Shown: piece by piece, positions 57,857 to 64,000 of the stretch
Position numbering within the stretch: position 1 is the first letter of the stretch
Layout of the letters: each line of letters starts with the position of its first letter
Source: Paenibacillus pinistramenti
Lineage (GTDB): Bacteria > Bacillota > Bacilli > Paenibacillales > Paenibacillaceae
NCBI RefSeq assembly: GCF_005869875.1
Contig: NZ_VAWG01000014.1
Coordinates: 31,395-95,394, forward strand
Length of the DNA: 64,000 bases
Direction of reading: 5' to 3'
Program-made: the position numbers and the translations under genes
The notes under the pieces: model-generated
Seen by the model: the letters and a program-made list of their open reading frames with translations, nothing else
Database searches by the model: none
What the model was told of the DNA's origin: nothing

Positions 57857-60550
57857 ATGGTAGAACAAAACGGTGCTAAACCGATGCTGATTTTGAGAAA
57901 GACAGGCAGGAAATGGGCAGTTCTTTCACTTGCCGGACTAATCTGGATCCAGCCGGTGCTGGGTACGACGCCTTTATGGGGACAAGCTTCGACGGTCTCT
58001 GCCGCTGCAAGCCAGGCGGTAAAATTATCCGAAGACATCATTACCTCTGGAGCCAAGCTTCAGAAATATCAATATACAGTGACCCGTTCCGGGGAACAGG
58101 TCAAGGTGCTGGCCGATGTGGTGCAGATTGATTTGTCCAACCCTTACGTCAAAATGGACGTCATGACCGGCAAGAGCGGCCAGGTGACCACACGTCAATC
58201 CGTCAGCGGGATGGCTAAGGAGACAGGTGCGGTTGCCGGCGTAAACGGCGATGTATTTAATACAAGCGGCATGGGCGTGGCAATGGGGGCCTCGGTCAGC
58301 GATGGGACGGTCGTTACGAGTCCTAACGAGCTTCAAGGCATGTATGCTTTTTATCTGGATCAGAACCGGGTTCCGGCCATCGACAGCTTTACGTTTGAGG
58401 GAAATGTAACGGCTGCGGACGGGTCTACTTTTACACTATCCGGGATTAATAAGGAATCCTATAAGACAGAGCCGGATAATGCCTACAGCCATGTCAATGC
58501 GATGTATATTTACACAAGTGCGTGGGCTTCAGCCGATCGTCCAAAAGATTCCTCGACGACGCCGACCGAGGTGCTGGTCGAGAACGGTATTATTCAGCAG
58601 ATCTCGCCGGGAGCGGCGATTTCGGGGACTGTTCCTGCAGATGGATATATTCTGCGTGCGCATGGAACGGCTGCAACCTATGTAACAACCCATCTGCAGG
58701 TTGGGCAGGCGATTACAGCTAATTATGATCTGCGTACGGCGGCCGGCGGCAAGTCCATTGATCCATCCAGCCTGCAGATGCTGATCAGCGGTCATACGCT
58801 GCTGGTGGATCAGGGCAAGGCTTCTTCCTTTACCCGTTCCACGACCGGAGTCAGCGGCAGCAGCGCAGTGGCCCGTACAGCGATCGGTTATTCCAAGGAC
58901 GGCAAATATGCTTACCTGATTACGGTTGAGAAAAATGATAACAGCAGCGGGATGAAATTAACCGAGCTGCAGAGCTTTATGACCAGCATCGGCGTCTGGA
59001 AGGGACTCGATCTGGACGGCGGCGGTTCTACAACGCTCGTAACCCGTCCGCTTGGGGAAACCGATGCCAGCTTGACCTTTGCAACGTCAAATGGCGGAAC
59101 GACGCAGCGTCAGGTTGCGAACGGCGTTGGCGTGTACACGACAGCACCGCAGGGGACACTGAAAGGTTTTACGATCAGCGGAACGCAGACTCTTCTGATC
59201 GGGCAGGAGGCAAGCTATTCCCTGAAAGGGTACGACACTTATTACAACCCGTTTGATACTTCAGCGCTTAACCCTTACTGGAAGTCCAGCAACGGCAATG
59301 TCGTTTGGACAGGCAGCGGCTTTAAAGCTGTGACGCCGGGTACAGCCCAGCTTACAGCGGTGTCGGGGCAGGCCTCCGCCAGTACGAAGGTGCAGGTTCT
59401 GGGAGCGGACAGCCTCAGCAGCCTAAGCCTGGGAGCCCAGAGCGGAACGCTGCAGGCCGGAGCGGCTGTGACGATTACTCCGCAAGCCAAGCTGACAAGC
59501 GGCAGCACCGTGGATGTGCCTGCAAGCGCCCTGAAGTGGGAGTTCATAGGCATGAAGGCAAGCGTCGCGGGCGGGGTGCTGACGGTCAATTCGGTGAATG
59601 CCGGCGTTAAAGCAGCTTATGCCATTGCCCGGTACGACGGTTTCAGCTCGGTCATTACCTTTACAGCTTCCGGCGATGAGTCCTGGGAGAATTTCGAAAA
59701 TGTCGCGTATAACATCGGATTTACCGGCAGCCCGGCGCAGGTAACAGGCCAGGCCCAGGTGGTAAGCAGCGGCGATACCCACGGCAAAGTGCTGCAGCTG
59801 AATTATGATATGACAGCGGGAACCGGCAGCCGGTTTGCTTATGCGCAGTTTAACGGTACAAGCGGCCGGGCAGTTCCAGACGGGGCTTCCGCGATGTCCA
59901 TCGACGTGCTTGGCGATTCCAGCCTGAACTGGCTGAGAGCGGAGTTCGACAATAACGGCACCACCGCATATGTGGATATCGCGAAACAAGTAGATTGGAC
60001 AGGCTGGAAGAATATAAACCTTGATTTGAGCGCATATGGGCTTAAATCCGGCGCTAAACTGAAGCGCATCTATCTGGTGAACCTCGAGGACGGACAGGAC
60101 GAACGTGCCATGACGGGCAGTGTTTCGCTCGATAACATCAAGTTTACCGTTCCGGCCGGGGGAGATGACCTTTATTCTGCCGCGAACGTGGTCATGACGG
60201 TAGGACAGAAATCTTATTTGCTGAACGGCCAGAAGAAAGCCTTTGATGCCGCTCCGATCGTTAAAGACGGAACCACCTATGTGCCTATTAAATATGTAGT
60301 CGATGCCTTTGGCGGATCGGCCAGCTGGCAGGCTTCGACGCAGAGAATTACCGTGCTGCGCGGCAGTGCAATGATCGATCTGTTTGTAGGAAATAAGGAA
60401 TATATTTTTAACGGCAGCCGCAAAACGGCCGAAGTGACCCCGCTTATTATCTCTGGTAGGACTTTGGTCCCTGTTCGGCTGGTGTCAGAGCAGTTAGGAA
60501 TCTCTGTAAAATGGGAACAGAAAACGAAGTCTATTACCCTTGAATCATGA
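57857..60550 (+). CDS. Exported phosphodiester glycosidase (NAGPA-like) with C-terminal stalk domain
   Basis: An 897-residue protein. A signal peptide (cleavage near TVSAAAS, about residue 52) is followed by a phosphodiester-glycosidase (NAGPA-type) domain at about 60-430, with VAGVNGDVFNTSG and LDGGGSTTLV motifs. A middle region of beta character (about 430-620) and a jelly-roll-like section (about 620-770) come next, then a copper-amine-oxidase-N-like stalk pair at about 775-897. NAGPA relatives remove sugar-phosphate caps; the substrate here is unknown and could be a wall polymer. Start ATG 57857 with GGGAGAG 10 bases upstream; ATG 57884 is an alternative. Confidence 0.83.
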   Translation: MVEQNGAKPMLILRKTGRKWAVLSLAGLIWIQPVLGTTPLWGQASTVSAAASQAVKLSEDIITSGAKLQKYQYTVTRSGEQVKVLADVVQIDLSNPYVKMDVMTGKSGQVTTRQSVSGMAKETGAVAGVNGDVFNTSGMGVAMGASVSDGTVVTSPNELQGMYAFYLDQNRVPAIDSFTFEGNVTAADGSTFTLSGINKESYKTEPDNAYSHVNAMYIYTSAWASADRPKDSSTTPTEVLVENGIIQQISPGAAISGTVPADGYILRAHGTAATYVTTHLQVGQAITANYDLRTAAGGKSIDPSSLQMLISGHTLLVDQGKASSFTRSTTGVSGSSAVARTAIGYSKDGKYAYLITVEKNDNSSGMKLTELQSFMTSIGVWKGLDLDGGGSTTLVTRPLGETDASLTFATSNGGTTQRQVANGVGVYTTAPQGTLKGFTISGTQTLLIGQEASYSLKGYDTYYNPFDTSALNPYWKSSNGNVVWTGSGFKAVTPGTAQLTAVSGQASASTKVQVLGADSLSSLSLGAQSGTLQAGAAVTITPQAKLTSGSTVDVPASALKWEFIGMKASVAGGVLTVNSVNAGVKAAYAIARYDGFSSVITFTASGDESWENFENVAYNIGFTGSPAQVTGQAQVVSSGDTHGKVLQLNYDMTAGTGSRFAYAQFNGTSGRAVPDGASAMSIDVLGDSSLNWLRAEFDNNGTTAYVDIAKQVDWTGWKNINLDLSAYGLKSGAKLKRIYLVNLEDGQDERAMTGSVSLDNIKFTVPAGGDDLYSAANVVMTVGQKSYLLNGQKKAFDAAPIVKDGTTYVPIKYVVDAFGGSASWQASTQRITVLRGSAMIDLFVGNKEYIFNGSRKTAEVTPLIISGRTLVPVRLVSEQLGISVKWEQKTKSITLES

Positions 60551-60603
60551 TATGATAGGTTTGATCATTACACGGATGTAAAAGATTGGAGATAAGGCCT
60601 GAC

Positions 60604-61767
60604 GTGGATTTTCAAACCGATGCAATAGACCGAGTCATTAAGAATGCGATCAATGTTATGCAGGACAGCAAACTGCAGATGATCGAAATTCTGGACGCCG
60701 CTCAATCCGAGCTGAAGATGCTGAATAATGAGCTTCAGCTGGTGATGAAAGAGACCGCGGAAACTGTTGAGAAAGTCGATCAGCTCGAATTAAATTACCG
60801 CCGTTCCCGCATCCGGCTGACGGAAGTCAGCCGGGATTTTGTGCGTTACAAGGAAGAGGATATCAAAGAGGCTTATGAGAAGGCTACGCAGCTGCAGCTT
60901 GACCTGCTGATCTACCGGGAGAAGGAAATGTATTTGAAAGCCCGGAGGGATGAGCTGCAGAAGCGGACCCGCAATGTAGAGCGTTCCGTAGAGCGGGCGG
61001 AGACGATCGGCACCCAGATGAACGTAGTGCTGGAGTATTTATCCGGCGAACTGGGGCAGGTAACAAGAATTTTGGAGTCCGCGAAGAACCGCCAGCTCAT
61101 CGGACTCAAGATTATTCTGGCCCAGGAGGAAGAGCGCAAGCGGATCTCGCGGGAAATCCACGACGGCCCGGCCCAGCTGCTTGCTAATATGGTGCTTAGA
61201 ACGGAAATTGTCGAAAGAATGCTGGTCAAGCAGGATTTTAATACCGTCCGGGAAGAAGTAATAGATTTAAAGCAGCAGGTCAGATTCAGTCTGGAAGAAA
61301 TGCGCAAGGTTATTTTTAATTTACGTCCTATGGCTCTGGATGATCTGGGCCTGATTCCTACACTGCGCAAATACGTCCACGATTTCGAGGAGAAATCCAA
61401 GATCAGAGCCACTTTTGAAACGAGAGGTAAAGAGCAGCGGTTATCGTCTGCAATGGAAGCGGCTATATTCCGTCTTGTCCAGGAAGCTCTTAATAATGCG
61501 GCCAAGCATGCCTATCCTACATTTGTCGGTGTCGAAATCACTTATCAAGCGCAAATGATTAAAATTGTAGTACAGGATAACGGTCTTGGCTTTAAAGTCG
61601 AACAGCTTGAGCAGAAGACCAAAGAGCACTCTCATTTCGGCTTGATAGGGATGCGTGAACGGGTTGAGCTGCTCGATGGCCGGATGGAGATTGAGTCGGC
61701 AGAGAACCAGGGAACGAAGATTATTATTCATATTCCGACAAACGTAGAGAAGAGAAAGGAGCAATAG
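60604..61767 (+). CDS. degS: Sensor histidine kinase DegS
   Basis: Cytoplasmic histidine kinase that phosphorylates DegU, controlling exoenzymes, motility and competence. It has 387 residues. An N-terminal coiled-coil sensor (about 1-170) is followed by the HisKA_3 box EEERKRISREIHDGPAQ with phospho-acceptor H186, and the ATPase domain with QEALNNAAKHA and GLGFKV. There is no membrane segment, as in Bacillus DegS. The start is GTG 60604, preceded by GGAGATAAGG; the frame opens at 60586 with TTG inside that site. The gene for DegU follows 3 bases after its stop. Confidence 0.95.
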   Translation: MDFQTDAIDRVIKNAINVMQDSKLQMIEILDAAQSELKMLNNELQLVMKETAETVEKVDQLELNYRRSRIRLTEVSRDFVRYKEEDIKEAYEKATQLQLDLLIYREKEMYLKARRDELQKRTRNVERSVERAETIGTQMNVVLEYLSGELGQVTRILESAKNRQLIGLKIILAQEEERKRISREIHDGPAQLLANMVLRTEIVERMLVKQDFNTVREEVIDLKQQVRFSLEEMRKVIFNLRPMALDDLGLIPTLRKYVHDFEEKSKIRATFETRGKEQRLSSAMEAAIFRLVQEALNNAAKHAYPTFVGVEITYQAQMIKIVVQDNGLGFKVEQLEQKTKEHSHFGLIGMRERVELLDGRMEIESAENQGTKIIIHIPTNVEKRKEQ

Positions 61768-61770
61768 GAG

Positions 61771-62499
61771 ATGGAGCAGATTAGCGTTGAACAAAACCAA
61801 ACCATAAAGGTGCTGTTGGCGGATGACCATCAGTTGTTTCGTGAAGGTTTGAAGCGGATCTTAAATATGGAGGAAGACATCGAAGTTGTCGGGGAGTGCA
61901 GCGACGGAGCGCAGGTGCCGGAGGCCTGTGCCCGCTACGCCCCGCAGATTGTGCTGATGGATATTAACATGCCGGGTACAAACGGCGTAGATGCAACCGA
62001 GCAGCTGCGTGAATCCATGCCGGATATTAAAGTCATTATTCTATCTATTCATGACGATGAAAGCTATGTCTTTGAGACGCTGCGCAAAGGGGCCACCGGC
62101 TATTTGCTGAAGGATATGGAAGCGGAGTCGCTCATTAACGCGATTCGTTCCGTCGCCGACGGTCATGCGTTCATCCACCCGAAGGTTACAGGCAAGCTGA
62201 TTCAGCAGCTGCGCCGGATGGAATATCTCCATGAGACAGGCGCAATTGCCGAGGATGGATCACTGCGTGAAGCAGGCGTTAAATTTGTTGCCGGGGATGA
62301 CAATCCGCTGACCCGCCGTGAAGCAGAAGTGCTTCGCCTGATGGCGGAGGGGCGCAGCAATAAAATGATCGGCGAGCATCTGTTTATCAGTGAGAAGACG
62401 GTGAAGAACCACGTCAGCAGCATCCTGCAGAAGATGGAAGTGGATGACCGCACCCAAGCGGTAATCAATGCCATCAAGTTTGGATGGGTAACGCTGTAG
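61771..62499 (+). CDS. degU: Response regulator DegU
   Basis: Transcription factor with an N-terminal receiver domain (phospho-acceptor D64 in VLMDINMPG; conserved Lys in LLKDME region) and a C-terminal LuxR-type helix-turn-helix (PLTRREAEVLRLMAEG ... EKTVKNHVSSILQKM). It has 242 residues, a little longer than the 229 of Bacillus DegU because of an N-terminal extension and an interdomain insertion near SLREAGVKFV. It pairs with degS; AGGAG precedes the ATG. No terminator was found in the 258 bases that follow. Confidence 0.95.
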   Translation: MEQISVEQNQTIKVLLADDHQLFREGLKRILNMEEDIEVVGECSDGAQVPEACARYAPQIVLMDINMPGTNGVDATEQLRESMPDIKVIILSIHDDESYVFETLRKGATGYLLKDMEAESLINAIRSVADGHAFIHPKVTGKLIQQLRRMEYLHETGAIAEDGSLREAGVKFVAGDDNPLTRREAEVLRLMAEGRSNKMIGEHLFISEKTVKNHVSSILQKMEVDDRTQAVINAIKFGWVTL

Positions 62500-62766
62500 A
62501 GAGCAAGGCAGAATACGTCTATATACTTAAGCAGTAACCAGAGCGTGTGCGCCAGCGTTCACGCCGAACAGCACATAACTACTTACAACAGCATATCCTT
62601 GCACATTTTTAAATACAGGCACATTTAAGCCTCAAGGCAGGCCGCCCAGTAACCGCCTTCTCTAAGGCCGCATATATTATCTTAGCAGTTAAACCTAAGG
62701 TATTGCGGCAGACGGACCCAAGCTCTCCAGGGCAAGGTTCGTCTAGAAGACAGGGAGGTGGACTCC

Positions 62767-63198
62767 ATGGTGATTCTGGCTGTATGGATTGTCGCCGGTT
62801 ATGCTTTGGCCGCTGTGGCTGTGCATTTGCTGTATAAACGTTCCGCCGGCGGATATTCCGGGGGGAAACGGCGCTTTGTACACTATGTTCTGGTCACGAG
62901 AAATCATGGCCGCCAGCTCGAATGGTATCTGCGGGCCATCAGCTGGTACGCGAAATTGAGCAGTATTCCGCATTTGGTCACTCTGGTCGATGAGCATTCT
63001 GAAGATGATACGCTGGCTATTGCCGAACGGATGGAAAGAGCGGAGGGGATGGAGCTGCAGGTTATTCGTTTCTCCGGCGAACTGTCCCAGGACGATCTGG
63101 CCGGGCATTCTCCGCAGCTGGAGGATGAGGGTTTCTTGTTTATCGATCTGCGCAAGCCGGGGGAGGCTTCCAAAATCCCTTATGTACATGTCGTTTAA
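62767..63198 (+). CDS. Small membrane-anchored protein with a glycosyltransferase-like N-terminal fold
   Basis: A 143-residue protein: one N-terminal membrane helix (about 3-22), then a soluble part whose start, HYVLVTRNHGRQLEWYL, and LVDEHSEDDTLAIAERM resemble the nucleotide-binding half of GT2 glycosyltransferases. The catalytic half is missing, so enzymatic activity is unlikely; I do not recognise a named family. ATG 62767 has GGGAGGTG upstream. It lies between degU and the comFA-like gene and ends before a strong terminator. Confidence 0.7.
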   Translation: MVILAVWIVAGYALAAVAVHLLYKRSAGGYSGGKRRFVHYVLVTRNHGRQLEWYLRAISWYAKLSSIPHLVTLVDEHSEDDTLAIAERMERAEGMELQVIRFSGELSQDDLAGHSPQLEDEGFLFIDLRKPGEASKIPYVHVV

Positions 63199-63246
63199 TT
63201 TCATAGAACGTTTCCTTCTCCGCATCAGGGAGAGGAGCCGCGGGTG

Positions 63247-63290
63247 AAGCACACTCTGCAAGTCTTGGACTTGGGGTGTGCTTTTTTTGT
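63247..63290 (+). terminator. Terminator between the small membrane protein and the next gene
   Basis: AAGCACACTC pairs with GGGTGTGCTT, with an inner CAAGTC-TTG-GACTTG hairpin, then seven T. Confidence 0.85.
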
Positions 63291-63365
63291 TGGGGATGAT
63301 GGGGAGAAGGGAGTCTGTTAGGGAGTCTGTTTATTTATAAAAATGCAGCCGAAAGGACGGATCGA

Positions 63366-64000
63366 ATGAGAGCTTCTCTTTATGCAGTGAAAGCAAGAGG
63401 GCAGTGGCAAGCGTTTGTAAGCCTGGATATGCGTGCGGACTTGCTTTGGTGGACGGGGAAATATCCGATGGCGGCTGGTGCACCGGAAGGCGCAGAGGAA
63501 CTGATTCTGCTCGGAAAAAGCCTGCCTCTGGGACAAGCTGTTACCTGGAGGGATCAGTTTGATTCGGCTCGAGGCAGCCGATCAGGAGACAGCAGATCAG
63601 AAGACAGAACTGGGGGCGAATTAAAGGGCAAATCAGATAGCAAATTTGAAGGCAGAGCGTGGAGGTTTCGTGCGGGTGAGCCGGGCAGCAGCGGGGAGCG
63701 GCCTGACCTTACGCCTGTCAGGCTGTATGTCCGCGGGGAAGGAGTCCACCCGCAGTGGGCGGAGCTTTGTTCCCCGGATCGGGACGGGGAACGGGGGTAT
63801 GCGGAGGCGGGCCATTTTCCGGGCCCGGCCGATGTGGAGCGGTTCGCGGCCTTGCTCGCGGGCCGGCTGCTGCTGCAGCCCGAGCTTCGAGGGCTGCTCG
63901 AGGACGAGCTGCCGGAGCTGGCCGGCAGCTGGCGGACCCTGGCGCAGCTCGCCCAGCTTGCGGGGCTTGCTGCGCTCACCAGCGGCGTCGCCCCGCCACG
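63366..64000 (+). CDS. 5' part of a gene, probably comFA (DNA uptake helicase), cut by the window end
   Basis: The frame from ATG 63366 stays open through the last base (at least 211 codons, no stop). AAAGGACGG lies a few bases upstream. The translation starts MRASLYAVKARGQW and includes a Ser/Arg/Asp-rich low-complexity section (about residues 65-100) and a Leu/Ala/Glu-rich section. Helicase motifs are not yet reached. The assignment to comFA rests on position downstream of degSU, as in Bacillales, and on the resemblance of the N-terminus to the long N-terminal region of Paenibacillus ComFA. GC content rises strongly towards the end. Confidence 0.55.
   Translation, partial: MRASLYAVKARGQWQAFVSLDMRADLLWWTGKYPMAAGAPEGAEELILLGKSLPLGQAVTWRDQFDSARGSRSGDSRSEDRTGGELKGKSDSKFEGRAWRFRAGEPGSSGERPDLTPVRLYVRGEGVHPQWAELCSPDRDGERGYAEAGHFPGPADVERFAALLAGRLLLQPELRGLLEDELPELAGSWRTLAQLAQLAGLAALTSGVAPP

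Overview
The window is chromosomal DNA of a low-to-moderate GC, endospore-forming, flagellated Firmicute with an S-layer. Gene order and content point to Paenibacillus or a close relative (Paenibacillaceae). The evidence is the block prfA-prmC-spoIIR-ywlC-ywlE-ywlG-glyA-upp-wecB-atp-murA-spoIID-spoIIQ-spoIIID-mbl-flhO-flhP-fabZ, which follows the Bacillus chromosome, combined with csaB/tagA/tagO and several large S-layer-homology (SLH) proteins. Almost every gene lies on the + strand; the only minus-strand gene is the dehydrogenase at the left edge. No tRNA, rRNA, insertion sequence, prophage or CRISPR array was seen.

Layout. 1-3.2 kb: a dehydrogenase and the translation-termination pair prfA-prmC. 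3.3-9.9 kb: a SEDS cell-shape protein, a DUF421 membrane protein, sporulation signal gene spoIIR (with a sigma-F-type promoter), threonylcarbamoyl-AMP synthase, a DUF72 protein, MntP and the protein-arginine phosphatase YwlE. 9.9-14.3 kb: a ZTP (pfl) riboswitch with terminator ahead of ywlG-glyA, then upp and wecB. 14.4-22.1 kb: the complete F1Fo ATP synthase operon (atpZ-I-B-E-F-H-A-G-D-C), with an unusual array of hairpins between atpA and atpG. 22.5-25.4 kb: DUF1146, murA and an esterase.

25.7-34.8 kb: spoIID, whose N-terminus carries a long Ala-Glu-Lys repeat tract; spoIIQ (sigma-F-type promoter); spoIIID (possible sigma-E promoter); mbl; two flagellar rod/hook genes; an EpuA-type membrane protein; fabZ; and a phosphoglucomutase. 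34.9-40.1 kb: a cell-wall polymer block (DUF5693, csaB, tagA, tagO). 40.2-60.6 kb: a surface-protein region with three SLH proteins (one probably the S-layer subunit, with tandem translation starts), two exported proteins of unknown function, a phosphodiester-glycosidase protein, and the unrelated genes for an alpha/beta spore protein and metK. 60.6-64 kb: degS-degU, a small membrane-anchored protein, and the first 211 codons of a gene that is probably comFA, cut by the window edge.

How the genes connect. WecB makes UDP-ManNAc, TagO and TagA start a lipid-linked ManNAc-containing polymer, CsaB pyruvylates it, and SLH domains bind pyruvylated polymer. The window therefore holds both the anchor pathway and several anchored proteins. 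A second theme is sporulation: SpoIIR, SpoIID, SpoIIQ, SpoIIID and a SASP are spread among housekeeping genes. No clearly new multi-gene system was found. The most unusual things are the SpoIID repeat tract, the atpA-atpG hairpin array, the S-layer leader, the phased 20-bp repeats before murA, and two unrecognised exported proteins.
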